Below, one piece after another: positions 17,968 to 27,895 of a stretch of 64,000 bases of DNA. Each line of letters starts with the position of its first letter. The first letter of the stretch is position 1. The notes beneath the pieces are model-generated. The model worked only from the letters and a program-made list of their open reading frames with translations, was not told where the DNA came from and searched no databases. The position numbers were made by a program, and so were the translations under genes. Origin of the DNA: an uncultured Aquimarina sp. (lineage in GTDB: Bacteria; Bacteroidota; Bacteroidia; Flavobacteriales; Flavobacteriaceae). Location: assembly GCA_947496705.1 (NCBI GenBank), contig CANMDW010000014.1:62001-126000 (forward strand), in the 5' to 3' direction.

Positions 17968-18351
17968 TTATTCTTTACCAAAAAGAGCGCCTGCCACAGC
18001 AATATCCCTTTGCAGGCTATCTTTTATTTTTTGCAGTTCTTTTTTGATACGTTGCAGATCATCCCAGTCTTTTGCATTTTTTCTTTCGAATTCTAGCAGC
18101 AATGAATCACGCTTGAGCGTAATAATATCTTTTTGAAGTGTTAACTTATGTATTTCTTCGAGAGAGGTATCTAAATTTGCCTTGGTAACAGCTAGTGTGT
18201 CCCGGGAGGTTTTTAGCTCCTCCCTGGCCCGGTCTAATTCTGATTTTATGACCTCCCATTTGGATCCCGAACTGAAGGTCATATACCCGATAATGACCAG
18301 AAATAACAGTGCTACGATCTGAAGAATAGTATTGGTATTAATGGTTTTCAT
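17968..18351 (-). CDS. Small membrane-anchored coiled-coil protein
   Basis: The 127-residue protein has one N-terminal membrane helix (ILQIVALLFLVIIGYMTF) and then a long charged helical region rich in Leu at heptad spacing, a strong coiled-coil pattern, to about residue 115. It ends AVAGALFGKE. No known family is recognised. It reads in the same direction as 17357-17905 and is probably its operon partner. Both encode short, membrane-tethered, coiled-coil proteins, which suggests a structural or scaffold role; this is inference. Confidence 0.7.
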   Translation of the reverse strand: MKTINTNTILQIVALLFLVIIGYMTFSSGSKWEVIKSELDRAREELKTSRDTLAVTKANLDTSLEEIHKLTLQKDIITLKRDSLLLEFERKNAKDWDDLQRIKKELQKIKDSLQRDIAVAGALFGKE

Positions 18352-18529
18352 ATCTAATTTTTTTGTGTTTATTGCAATTGCAATGGTTTTATAATGATAA
18401 CATTACAGACCTATTAAGTTGATTCATTTGATAAGACAAGTAAATGTAAGGATTTTATTTTTTCCATGCATGGGGAAAATACCCCTAAAAAGGCAAGTAT
18501 ATTCGGGGCTGTTGAATCGAGAAATTTAA

Positions 18530-18564
18530 AAATAAGAAGCCGGTAATAAATGTACCGGCTTCGT
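18530..18564 (-). terminator. Intrinsic terminator after the large LRR gene
   Basis: A perfect 10-bp stem, gaagccggta with taccggcttc, surrounds a 7-bp loop. On the minus strand it is followed by a T-rich run. It lies about 50 bp beyond the stop of the gene at 18615-23066. Confidence 0.75.
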
Positions 18565-18614
18565 TTCAAAATAGTAAATAAAAAAAGCAATTACTGCATT
18601 GATTCTTATTGAAG

Positions 18615-21600
18615 TTATTTAATCAACAATGGTTTTGTAATAGTACCTTGCTCTGTTTGTACAGATACCAGATATAGTCCTTTTGATAAATCTTGTACAG
18701 GAATGGTTTGCAAGGAATTATTTTTTGAAAGTATACTGGTTTTTACTGGGATACCTTCTATAGTATATACGGTAACTTTTAAAAGACTGTTCATAGTCCC
18801 TTTTATAGCAAAACTATCTGTGGCAGGATTTGGATGTATGATGATATCGATAGGTTCTTCATTGTTATCCAATAATGTGGTAAAACACTGCTCAGCATAT
18901 ACATCCAAAGGTATTTCGGGATCTATTTCCCAATTGGTATAATTTCCTAACCCCTGCCGGGCATGGTCTTCATTATCTACTTCTATACAGGATAGATCAG
19001 GATTTCTTCTTACATTAAGAAAATTGATAGATCTTCCATTTTTTGTATTGATATCAGTAAGTTGATTAAAAGTCCCATTTATAAAGTTTAGTTGAGTGTT
19101 TTGGGATAAATCCAAATGTATTAACTCATTGCTGCCACACCAAAAGTTCCTTAGATTGGGATTCCCTGATACATCCAGGCTGGTAAGTTGATTTTTTTGG
19201 CAATCAAAATGACTAAGTGCCGTGTTAGCAGCGACATCGATATCGGTAATTTGATTTTCAGCAATATATAATTGTTTGACATTTACATTCTGGGATATAT
19301 CTATCGTAGTAAGCTGATTTTGGTTACACCACAATTGCTCTAGAAAAAGGTTATTGGATACGTCCAAACTAGTGAGTTGGTTGTTCATACAATATAATTG
19401 AGTGAGTTCAGTATTTTGAGATACGTCAAGAGTGCTCAATTGATTATTAAAACAGGAAAACTTTTTTAACTTGGTATTCTTGGAGACATCAATATTGGTA
19501 ATTTGATTAATATAGCATTCTAAAGTCTCTAATTTGGTATTTGCCGAAATATCCAGTGCAGTTAAATAATTGGTGCTGCATAAAAGGGAAGTAATATTAA
19601 TAAATGCCTCAATACCGGTGAGATCAAATATGGTTTTGTTTTTTACATTCAACGTACCATTAACGGCACTTGCCTCGGCATAAGAGATCTCACCGTCGTT
19701 GTTGGTATCAATAATGGGGTTGTGCTGTAACAAAGCATCCTTGAAATAGCTATCAGGGATATTGACAATATCAGGAGAATAAGGCGAACAATTTTCGGCA
19801 TATATAGTGCTAAATTCTTTTTCCCATCGGGCATAATTACCTATTCGGTTATTTGCCATTTCTTCGTCATCTACTTCAATACATTGTAGTGTTGAATTAT
19901 TTCTGGCATCAAATTCGTAAATAGATTGAGTGCCATTTTTGGTATTGAGAATCTCTAAATTATTATTGCGGCAAATAAGTGTTTCGAGTTGCGTATTTTT
20001 TGAAACATCAATACGGGTGATCTGATTATTGCGACAGAATAATCTATAAATGTTGGTAAAAGCTTCAATACCGGTCAAATCTGAAATATTTCTGTTAGAT
20101 ACTTTAAGAGCACCATAATACCCTTCAGCTTCAGCATAAGAAATTTCACCGTCAAAGTTGCTATCGATAATATTACTATGACTGATCAAAGCTTGCTTGA
20201 AATTAGGATCGGGAATATTTACAAAAGTGGTATAGGCAGAGCAATCTTCGGCATATACGGCCGAAGCATCTTTTTGCCAATTGGCATAATTTGCGTCTCC
20301 GTTTCTGGCGGCTATTTCATCATCGACTTCAATGCAGGATAAAGATGAATTGTTACTTGCGGCAAAAAAAGTGATAGACCCGGTACCGTTTTTTGTATTT
20401 AAGGTTTCCAGACGATTATTTCTGCAATTCAGGAAGTTGAGGGCTGTATGCTGTGATACATCCAAATCGGTAATCATATTATCATTACACCACAATTGTT
20501 GCAATAATAAGTTTTGGGAAATATCGATGCTGGACAATCGATTCGCATTACAGGCAAATGAGGTAAGCAGGGTATTGTTTGTTACGTCGACAGAGGTAAG
20601 TTGATTATCGTGACACCATAGCCTTCTAAGTTTTGTATTTTGTGATATATCGATAGTTGATAAGGTATTTGTAGTACAAATGAGCTCTGTGATATTGATG
20701 AAGGCTTCGATACCCGTAAGATCAGCAATTGCTTTTGATGCTACATCTATCCGGCCGGTAAGCGCTGCTGCTTCATCATACGAGATTTCATTGTCGCTAT
20801 TGGTGTCGATCACCGGATTATGATTGAGTAAAGCATTTTTGAAATTGGGATCGGGGATATAAACAAGACCATCTGATAAAAAGCAGTCCTCTGAATACAC
20901 ATCCTGGGACACATCAATCACCCAATCGGCATAATTTCCGTCACCGGCTTTGGCAGCTATTGCATCATCTACCTCAATGCAATTTATTGACGGACAATTG
21001 CTCGCTTGTAGTAAAATAAGTGATCCTGTACCGTTTTGGGTATTGATTTTTTGTAATAAAGGATTTCCTATACAATATAAACTGCTGAGTGCCGTATTTT
21101 TGGAGACATTAATAACAGAAAGTTGATTGGTACTACAACCTAGTTCCTGAAGCAAAATGTTTTTGGTTACATCGATAGCAGTTAACGCATTGGTACTAAA
21201 AGAGGCTGATATCAATGAGGTGTTATTAGAGATATCAATAGTAGTAAGTTGATTGTCATCACAACCAAAATGTAAAAGTGCGGTGTTCTGTGATACATTC
21301 AATGAAGTAAGCTGATTTTGTGAACAAAAAAATCGTTCTAGCTGCATATTATTTGTTATGTTTAAAGTAGAAAGTTGATTTTTTGAACATCTAAATTCTT
21401 CAAGTAAGATGTTATTGGATACATCAATACTGGTGAGTTGATTTTCGCTACAGATTAATGTCTTTAGTACAGTATTGTTGGTTACATCAATACTACTAAT
21501 TTGATTTTTCTGGCAATCAAGCCCTGTGATGTTTGTAAAAGCCTCTATCCCGGTAAGGTCTGCAATATCGCTTCTACCTGCTTCTATAGTACCGGCAAAC

Positions 21601-23066
21601 GCTTCGGCTTCATTATAAGAAATCTCTGCATCGGCATTGATATCGATTACCGGGTTATGGTTTACCAATACAAACTTGAAGTTTGGATCGGGAATAGATA
21701 CAATAGCAGGATCATTAAGGAGAGTGCAATTTTCTGAATATTGTGAAGTAACGTCCTTTTCCCAAAATTCATAGTTCCCAATACCGTTTGTGGCCTCGGC
21801 TTCATCATCTACTTCAATACATTGTAGATCAGGATTGGTAGTTGCATTAAAATACCAGATCGACCGGGTTCCGTTTTTTGCAACAAGACTGGTAAGATTG
21901 TTACTATAACACATCAGCGTTTGCAGACTTGTATTGCCCGAAACATCAAGGGTAGTTAATGAATTTTCATGACATAAAAGATTAACAAGGGTGTTGTTAT
22001 TAGGAATAGCTAAAGAAGTCAATAGATTACTTTGGCAGGCAATATTATTTAAAAGACTATTACCAGAAACATCAAGGTTGGTTAATTGATTACGGGAACA
22101 ATTGAGGTTTTCCAGATCGGGATGTAACGATAAATCTAATTGAGTAAGTCTATTGTCGCTGCACCAAAGTCTTTTGAGCTTTGTGTTATGAGAGACGTCT
22201 AATGCAGTTAATTGATTACTTGAACATACCAAAACGTTAAGTTCTTTGTTTTGCGAAAGATCCAAACTTTGGATCTGATTGCCGGAACAACGCAGCTCTT
22301 TTATGTTGATGAATTCTTCTATCCCCGCCAGATTGCCGATGTTGTTGCTTTGTAATCCTCTTACATCTAGTTTCTCCTTCACTAAACGAGCTTCTGTATA
22401 TGAAATTTCATCATCCGAATTTAGATCTATCCTTGGATTGTGGTTTAATAAAGCAGTTTTAAAATTGGGATCGGGAATAGGGAATATGCGGTTTAGAGCA
22501 GTACAATCTTCTGAGTACAAAGTAAGATCATCTTTTTGCCATGTGCGATACATACCTTCTCCATTATTGGCAGCAATTTCATCATCTACTTTAATACAGC
22601 GTAATGAGGGATTTTGTGTGGCATCAAAAATTCGTATTTCTCCTCCGTTATTTACAGATAAATTAACCAAGTCGTTGTCAAAACACAATAAAGATTCTAG
22701 TGCTGTATTTTGATTGAGGTAAATAAAGCGAAGTTTATTTCCATTACAAATAAGAGAGACTAGATCCTCGTTTTCTCTAACGGATAAGTTAGTTAAATTG
22801 TTATTAGAACAGTTTAATCCCTCAATATTCCAAAACACCTCTATACCGGTAAGTGAATTAATATTACGATTCTGAACATTAATAGTGCCTGTAAAGCTTC
22901 TTGCTTCAATACAGGATATTTGCCCATTGTTATTAATATCTATAACGGGATTGTGATTTAATATGGCATTTTTAAAATTTGCATCTGCAAAATAGACATT
23001 GCATTGCGATTGTGCAATATGAATGGTTATTAAGGTAAGAAGCAAAAAGATAATATACTTTTTCAT
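18615..23066 (-). CDS. T9SS-secreted multi-module leucine-rich-repeat protein with EF-hand-like loops
   Basis: The start chosen is the ATG at 23066, giving 1483 residues, because MKKYIIFLLLTLITIHIAQS is a clear signal peptide; an upstream in-frame ATG would put 14 polar residues before it. The protein repeats one module six times. Each begins IPDPNFKxALLNHNPxIDxN, continues with a calcium-loop pattern DTNNDGEISYAEA, then DLTGIEAFxNI, several 20-21-residue LRRs (Lxx-NQLTxLDVSxNT), and closes with CIEVDDExA...YxEDC. Two Cys near each module end may pair. A type IX sorting domain (HPNPATDSFAIKG) ends it. It is likely surface-exposed and involved in adhesion or protein-protein contact. Partner unknown. 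The 462-residue paralog lies just upstream. Confidence 0.9.
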   Translation of the reverse strand: MKKYIIFLLLTLITIHIAQSQCNVYFADANFKNAILNHNPVIDINNNGQISCIEARSFTGTINVQNRNINSLTGIEVFWNIEGLNCSNNNLTNLSVRENEDLVSLICNGNKLRFIYLNQNTALESLLCFDNDLVNLSVNNGGEIRIFDATQNPSLRCIKVDDEIAANNGEGMYRTWQKDDLTLYSEDCTALNRIFPIPDPNFKTALLNHNPRIDLNSDDEISYTEARLVKEKLDVRGLQSNNIGNLAGIEEFINIKELRCSGNQIQSLDLSQNKELNVLVCSSNQLTALDVSHNTKLKRLWCSDNRLTQLDLSLHPDLENLNCSRNQLTNLDVSGNSLLNNIACQSNLLTSLAIPNNNTLVNLLCHENSLTTLDVSGNTSLQTLMCYSNNLTSLVAKNGTRSIWYFNATTNPDLQCIEVDDEAEATNGIGNYEFWEKDVTSQYSENCTLLNDPAIVSIPDPNFKFVLVNHNPVIDINADAEISYNEAEAFAGTIEAGRSDIADLTGIEAFTNITGLDCQKNQISSIDVTNNTVLKTLICSENQLTSIDVSNNILLEEFRCSKNQLSTLNITNNMQLERFFCSQNQLTSLNVSQNTALLHFGCDDNQLTTIDISNNTSLISASFSTNALTAIDVTKNILLQELGCSTNQLSVINVSKNTALSSLYCIGNPLLQKINTQNGTGSLILLQASNCPSINCIEVDDAIAAKAGDGNYADWVIDVSQDVYSEDCFLSDGLVYIPDPNFKNALLNHNPVIDTNSDNEISYDEAAALTGRIDVASKAIADLTGIEAFINITELICTTNTLSTIDISQNTKLRRLWCHDNQLTSVDVTNNTLLTSFACNANRLSSIDISQNLLLQQLWCNDNMITDLDVSQHTALNFLNCRNNRLETLNTKNGTGSITFFAASNNSSLSCIEVDDEIAARNGDANYANWQKDASAVYAEDCSAYTTFVNIPDPNFKQALISHSNIIDSNFDGEISYAEAEGYYGALKVSNRNISDLTGIEAFTNIYRLFCRNNQITRIDVSKNTQLETLICRNNNLEILNTKNGTQSIYEFDARNNSTLQCIEVDDEEMANNRIGNYARWEKEFSTIYAENCSPYSPDIVNIPDSYFKDALLQHNPIIDTNNDGEISYAEASAVNGTLNVKNKTIFDLTGIEAFINITSLLCSTNYLTALDISANTKLETLECYINQITNIDVSKNTKLKKFSCFNNQLSTLDVSQNTELTQLYCMNNQLTSLDVSNNLFLEQLWCNQNQLTTIDISQNVNVKQLYIAENQITDIDVAANTALSHFDCQKNQLTSLDVSGNPNLRNFWCGSNELIHLDLSQNTQLNFINGTFNQLTDINTKNGRSINFLNVRRNPDLSCIEVDNEDHARQGLGNYTNWEIDPEIPLDVYAEQCFTTLLDNNEEPIDIIIHPNPATDSFAIKGTMNSLLKVTVYTIEGIPVKTSILSKNNSLQTIPVQDLSKGLYLVSVQTEQGTITKPLLIK

Positions 23067-23156
23067 GATACGCTGATTTGAGTACTGTGTTGGTTTCTTT
23101 TTTGGCAAGGAGATCCTGCTTATGACAAGAGGATCTCCTTTTTTATCGATGAGGTG

Positions 23157-24545
23157 TTATTGGATCCATACTTTTTTCGTGGTTGTTTTATGGACCGATT
23201 TTAGTTGAATCAGGTACAGTCCTTTATCGAGATCATGTACTGGTAGAGAAAGAGTATTACTTTCTCGAGGAATCAATATGGTTCTAACCAGGGTGCCGTC
23301 AATGTTGGTTAAATACACATCTAATTGACCCACGTTGTTGTTTTTGGTAATGGTAAGTTGATACGACGCAGGATTAGGAAATAGTGATGTATTTGTTTCC
23401 AATAGGATCGAAGACTCGTCCTTTTTAGTATGTTGCCCTTTTTTGGCGGTAATAGAATTTTGGCCAGCACAATTCTCAGCGTAGACAACTTCATCATCTA
23501 CGTACCAATCTTCGTAGTTGCCCTCGCCATTGTTGGCAGCCTTTGCATCATCTACCTGAATGCAGGACAAAAACGGGTTGTCGAACGCAAATAGTTCGGT
23601 AATCGACCGGGTTCCGTTTTTGGTATTTAAACTTGCCAACTGGTTTGAATCACAATATAGTGTTTCCAGCTTCGGGTTGTGAGATACATCAATGCCTTTT
23701 ATCTGATTATAATCACACTGTAACGTATATAACTCGGGATTGTGAGATACATCGATACTTTTTAAACTGTTTTCATAACAGAAAAGTGATTCCAGTTCTG
23801 GATTATTAGATACATCAAGGTTTTCTAATACATTATCGCCACATAAAAGATCTCTTAATTTTGTGTTTTGCGAAAGATCTATATGCCGTAATTGATTACC
23901 ATCACAGAAGAGATTTATAAGTGCTGTATTGTTGCTTACATTTATGGCAGTTAATTGATTGTAACGGCATCTTAAATCTGTTAATTTTAGATTTTGAGAA
24001 ACATTAATTTTAGTTAATGGGTTAAAAGAAACACTCAAAGTTTTAAGGTTGCGATTGTTGTTAACATCAAATACAGAAATTTGATTACTGCTACCGGAAA
24101 GCATTTCCAGCTTTGTATTTTGTGATACATCGATACTGCTTATCTGGTTGCTCGTAAAGTTAAGTGATATCAATTCGGGATTATTGGTTACATCGAGCGC
24201 TGTTAGTTCATTCCTAAAACAACTAAGCTTTACCAATTTTGTATTTTGCGAGACATCAAGAGCTGTTAATCGATTTCTACCACAGGCAAGCGTAGTAATA
24301 TTTACGAATGCTTCTATTCCGGTAAGGTCAGAGATTGTTTTTACTTCTACAGCGATACCTCCTGTATAGTTCTCTGCTTCGACGCAGGAAATCTCGTTAT
24401 TACCATCGGTGTTAATAGCCGAATTGGCTAGCAATACATTTTTAAAATTCATGTCTGCAAAAAAGACATTGCCATCGCATTGTGCATGTGTTACTGTTGC
24501 AAACAGTGTACATAATAAAAATAAAAAGAGTAGTTGTTTTTTCAT
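23157..24545 (-). CDS. T9SS-secreted single-module leucine-rich-repeat protein
   Basis: The 462-residue protein has a signal peptide ending ATVTHAQ. One module resembles those of the downstream giant paralog: FADMNFKNVLLANSAINTDG, the loop NTDGNNEISCVEA, DLTGIEAFVNITTL, about a dozen LRRs of the form LDVSQNTKL, and the closing CIQVDDAKAANNGEGNYEDW plus YAENC. It ends in a type IX sorting domain, LFPNPASYQLTITK. It should be secreted to the cell surface. The gene lies 90 bp upstream of the larger LRR gene with a hairpin, ggagatcc/ggatctcc, in the gap that lacks a T-run in the reading direction, so read-through is possible. Tandem duplication followed by internal expansion is the likely origin. 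Confidence 0.9.
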   Translation of the reverse strand: MKKQLLFLFLLCTLFATVTHAQCDGNVFFADMNFKNVLLANSAINTDGNNEISCVEAENYTGGIAVEVKTISDLTGIEAFVNITTLACGRNRLTALDVSQNTKLVKLSCFRNELTALDVTNNPELISLNFTSNQISSIDVSQNTKLEMLSGSSNQISVFDVNNNRNLKTLSVSFNPLTKINVSQNLKLTDLRCRYNQLTAINVSNNTALINLFCDGNQLRHIDLSQNTKLRDLLCGDNVLENLDVSNNPELESLFCYENSLKSIDVSHNPELYTLQCDYNQIKGIDVSHNPKLETLYCDSNQLASLNTKNGTRSITELFAFDNPFLSCIQVDDAKAANNGEGNYEDWYVDDEVVYAENCAGQNSITAKKGQHTKKDESSILLETNTSLFPNPASYQLTITKNNNVGQLDVYLTNIDGTLVRTILIPRESNTLSLPVHDLDKGLYLIQLKSVHKTTTKKVWIQ

Positions 24546-24897
24546 GATGTTGGGTGTTTTAAGTTATTTTATACAACAAAGTTACTGGTGTCTGATCGAG
24601 ATGGAGTACTGATTTATTGAATTTCCAAAAAATTGGGACTCATTAAAACACTAAGATTTATATCTTTGGAAATGATGAATTCGCTTTGATTTGCCTTTAA
24701 TGAATGCTCCGGATCGATGCTATTGTATGATTTTTACTTCATAGTATTGCTTATGAAGATCGTAACCCGGCTATTGTTTTATGCTTTTATGTTTGACAGA
24801 CTTACTATTTCTTAAACTTTCCATAAGAATTTTTTAGAGATTTTATCATTGTTTTATTTAATTGTACATTAGCTCAACCTCAAAACTTAAAAAAAAT
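24546..24897. other. Divergent intergenic region without visible gene
   Basis: This 352-bp gap separates the LRR gene (minus) from the HupE/UreJ-like gene (plus) and should hold both promoters. The octamer TATCTTTG at 24661-24668 matches the Bacteroidota -7 consensus, but it is about 230 bp from the plus-strand start and has no well-spaced -33 TTG. No RNA gene or repeat is seen. Confidence 0.4.
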
Positions 24898-25476
24898 ATG
24901 TCAGAATTTTGGCTTTATAGCAAGCTAGGCTTTAGTCACGTTTTAGATTGGAATGCCTATGACCATATCTTATTTTTAATTTTACTTGCCGTAGGATATA
25001 TCTTTGATAACTGGAAACGAATTTTATTATTGGTCACCCTGTTTACCCTGGGGCATACAGCTTCCTTGTTTTTGGCAGCATACGATGTGATTTCGGTAAA
25101 TTCGGCATTGGTCGAGTTCTTGATTCCGATAACCATACTTGCAGCAGGAATTTTTAATGTGTTTACAGCCAAAGGCGGTTCAAAAAAGAGTAAAATAGGG
25201 GTTATGTATGGCACCACTATTTTTTATGGATTGATCCATGGATTAGGTTTTTCGATCTATTTCAGGCATGTAAGTGGAGGCACAAAAATTCTTCCTTTAA
25301 TCGAGTTTGCATTGGGCATAGAGATAGCACAAATTATCATTGTGGTATTTGTTCTTTTAGTTAACTTTATATTTCAAACATTTTTCAGATTTTCAAAGCG
25401 GGATTGGATCCTTATTGTTTCTTCAATTGTAATAGGTATAGTGATCCCAATGATTGTTGCCAATAAAATTTGGTAA
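24898..25476 (+). CDS. HupE/UreJ-like membrane protein
   Basis: The start used is the ATG at 24898 (MSEFWLYSKLGF), since the upstream in-frame residues are polar and unconserved. The 192-residue protein has about six membrane helices. It carries the family histidines and acids: GFSHVLDWNAYDHILFL near the N-terminus, LFTLGHTASLFLA, and GLIHGLGFSIYFRH. HupE/UreJ proteins are linked to nickel or cobalt uptake in hydrogenase and urease loci. Flavobacterial members like this one are usually stand-alone, and their metal is not established. The neighbours (dCMP deaminase, protease) give no hint. Confidence 0.85.
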   Translation: MSEFWLYSKLGFSHVLDWNAYDHILFLILLAVGYIFDNWKRILLLVTLFTLGHTASLFLAAYDVISVNSALVEFLIPITILAAGIFNVFTAKGGSKKSKIGVMYGTTIFYGLIHGLGFSIYFRHVSGGTKILPLIEFALGIEIAQIIIVVFVLLVNFIFQTFFRFSKRDWILIVSSIVIGIVIPMIVANKIW

Positions 25477-25559
25477 TTATATCTGGTTTTGAGTTGTATT
25501 TGCCACATGGTAATAATATATTCGTATTTTGAATGTTATCAATACGGTCATTCTACTCT

Positions 25560-25991
25560 ATGTCTAAAAAAAAACAGCTTAAGTACGATAAAGCATATCT
25601 TAGGATAGCAAAAGAATGGGGGAAGTTATCCCATTGTAAGCGAAGAAAAGTTGGTGCGGTTATTGTTAAAGATAGAATGATTATCTCTGATGGGTTTAAC
25701 GGAACTCCAACCGGTTTTGAGAACCCATGCGAGGACGAAGAAGGATATACAAAGTGGTATGTATTGCATGCAGAAGCAAATGCGATCTCAAAGGTGGCAT
25801 CATCTACACAATCATGTAGAGGAGCAACCTTATATATTACATTATCACCATGTAAGGAATGTAGTAAGCTTATTCACCAGGCAGGAATAAAGCGTATTGT
25901 GTATCAAATAGATTATAAAGATAATTCTGGGCTGGCATTTCTTGCCAAAGCGGGAGTAGAAATAGAACAGATTACCGATTTAGAAGAGTAA
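25560..25991 (+). CDS. dCMP deaminase family zinc deaminase
   Basis: The 143-residue protein (start ATG 25560; the longer frame adds nine unsupported residues) has the cytidine/deoxycytidylate deaminase fold. Zinc ligands are in HAEANAI (His plus catalytic Glu) and SPCKECSKLI (two Cys). The preceding GFNGTPTGFENPCEDEEGY is typical of ComEB/dCMP deaminases. It converts dCMP to dUMP, feeding dTMP synthesis. Its stop overlaps the start of the S41 protease gene by one base (TAATG), so the two are translationally coupled, a pairing I recall from other Flavobacteriia. Confidence 0.9.
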   Translation: MSKKKQLKYDKAYLRIAKEWGKLSHCKRRKVGAVIVKDRMIISDGFNGTPTGFENPCEDEEGYTKWYVLHAEANAISKVASSTQSCRGATLYITLSPCKECSKLIHQAGIKRIVYQIDYKDNSGLAFLAKAGVEIEQITDLEE

Positions 25992-27577
25992 TGGGATATT
26001 CAAAGAAATACTTGCCTTTATTTTTAGGCTTGGCAGTGGGAACAGGAGTGTTTTTAGGTAGTAAACTAGATTTCAGCAGCAACCCCACAGCCAAACTATT
26101 CTCCTATAACCCTAAAAAGGAAAAATTGAATCGCCTTATTGATTATATCGACTATGAATATGTAGATGAAATCAATACCGATAGTATTGTTGAGGTTACC
26201 GTAAACAGAATCCTGGAAAACCTGGATCCTCATTCGATTTATATATCCCCAGAAGAATTGGAAGGTGTTAAAGAAAGTATGCAAGGAGATTTTATTGGTA
26301 TTGGAGTGTCCTATTATCCATATAGAGATACCATATCGGTTATTAATACCATAAAAGGAGGGCCTAGCGAAAAATCGGGGATCAGGGCCGGAGATAGGAT
26401 TTTGATGGCAGATAACGATACCTTGTATGGTGATGGCCTCATAAGAGAAGGGCTGGCAAGTAAACTAAAAGGTGAATTAAACAGCCAGGTGCAGCTTAGA
26501 GTATATCGAAAAGGTACCGGGGTATTTGATGTAATGGTCAAAAGGGGCCGGGTGCCTCTTCAGAGTGTAGATGCAGCGTATATGCTGGATGAAGAATTGG
26601 GATATATTAAGATCAACCGATTCGCAGAAACTACTTACAAAGAGTTTAAAGATGCGATGGATATATTGCTGGATAAAGCAGTAAAAAGTATGGTGGTTGA
26701 CCTTCGGGATAATGGAGGCGGTTTTATTGCTCCGGCTTTAAAAATAGCAGACGAATTTTTAAAAGATGATCTGCTCATTATGTTTACCAAAAACAAAAAA
26801 GGAGCCATCGAAAACAATTTTGCAACCAATAAAGGAAGCTTTGAGCAAGGAAAAATCTATGTATTGATCAATGAAAACTCTGCTTCTGCCAGTGAGATTT
26901 TGGCCGGAGCAATTCAGGATAATGATAGAGGGATGATTGTGGGTAGACGTTCTTACGGAAAAGGCCTGGTGCAAAGAGAGATGGCTTTGGGTGATGGAAG
27001 CGCAGTGCGATTAACGATTTCCAGGTATTATACACCTACCGGCCGCTCCATTCAAAAACCTTATGAAAATGGAAATAAGGAGTATTTTAATGAATATCTG
27101 GAGCGATACAAAAACGGAGAGCTCCAGAATGCAGATAGTATTCAGTTGGCAGATTCTTTAAAGTTTAGAACTCCCGGAGGTAAAACCGTATACGGAGGAG
27201 GAGGGATCATACCAGATATTTTTGTGAGCAAAGATACCACTCGGGTAGGAGAGACCTTGAACTATTTGATGCGGTCCGGTTTTATGGGGCGGTATGTGTT
27301 TGAGGAACTCGATAAAGAGCGGGCCTACTATAATGCTCTCAATGAAGACCAGTTTAAAGAACAAATTACAATCGATGATACTTTTGCAGAAGGATTTTTA
27401 AAGTATGCCAAACGTATAGGGGTAGAAATCGAACTTAACAATTATACAGATCAATTAAAAAAATATTTGAAGGCTACCATGGCACAACAGTTATTTGGAA
27501 CCAGTACCTTTGAGAAAATTATAAATCAAGACGATGCAATGATTAGAAAGGTGTTGTCGCTCTCACAGGAGGAGTAA
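25991..27577 (+). CDS. C-terminal processing peptidase, S41 family
   Basis: The 528-residue protein has an N-terminal membrane or signal segment (LPLFLGLAVGTGVFLG), so it works in the periplasm. A PDZ domain spans about 95-180 (GGPSEKSGIRAGDRILMADN). The tail-specific protease domain follows, with VVDLRDNGGGF, the catalytic Ser in NENSASASEI (about Ser299) and Lys in SYGKGLVQ (about Lys324), the Ser-Lys dyad 25 residues apart as in Prc/CtpA. It trims or degrades periplasmic proteins. It overlaps the dCMP deaminase gene by one base and is followed after 12 bp by a small membrane protein gene. Confidence 0.94.
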   Translation: MGYSKKYLPLFLGLAVGTGVFLGSKLDFSSNPTAKLFSYNPKKEKLNRLIDYIDYEYVDEINTDSIVEVTVNRILENLDPHSIYISPEELEGVKESMQGDFIGIGVSYYPYRDTISVINTIKGGPSEKSGIRAGDRILMADNDTLYGDGLIREGLASKLKGELNSQVQLRVYRKGTGVFDVMVKRGRVPLQSVDAAYMLDEELGYIKINRFAETTYKEFKDAMDILLDKAVKSMVVDLRDNGGGFIAPALKIADEFLKDDLLIMFTKNKKGAIENNFATNKGSFEQGKIYVLINENSASASEILAGAIQDNDRGMIVGRRSYGKGLVQREMALGDGSAVRLTISRYYTPTGRSIQKPYENGNKEYFNEYLERYKNGELQNADSIQLADSLKFRTPGGKTVYGGGGIIPDIFVSKDTTRVGETLNYLMRSGFMGRYVFEELDKERAYYNALNEDQFKEQITIDDTFAEGFLKYAKRIGVEIELNNYTDQLKKYLKATMAQQLFGTSTFEKIINQDDAMIRKVLSLSQEE

Positions 27578-27589
27578 ATAGATGTTACT

Positions 27590-27895
27590 ATGTCAGAATT
27601 TGAAGAATATCTGCTTGCCATAGCAATCTGTTCACCGCTTTTTTTCTTTATCATTGCGGTCGCTTTCAGGTTGTTGGATAATAGTGCTGCTATTTTTTTG
27701 AAACATGATATCTTGGTTGATACTTCTTATGTTTCTGGTGATATTATTAGAGAACACATGGGCAATTCTGATGATATACAACTCAAAAGATCCTTAAAAA
27801 GAGCATTGTTGTGCAGGAAACTACATAATTTTTTTATGATTCTCATGGTAATTTCTATCCCGCCCGTGATTATTGCATGCTTTTTTATTTTTTGA
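27590..27895 (+). CDS. Small membrane protein, unknown function
   Basis: The 101-residue protein has two hydrophobic segments (YLLAIAICSPLFFFIIAVAFRLL and FFMILMVISIPPVIIACFFIF) separated by a polar region of about 50 residues. A purine-rich ggaggag overlapping the protease stop could serve as ribosome binding site, 15 bp upstream of the ATG. It is probably the last gene of the deaminase-protease operon. No family recognised. Confidence 0.6.
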   Translation: MSEFEEYLLAIAICSPLFFFIIAVAFRLLDNSAAIFLKHDILVDTSYVSGDIIREHMGNSDDIQLKRSLKRALLCRKLHNFFMILMVISIPPVIIACFFIF

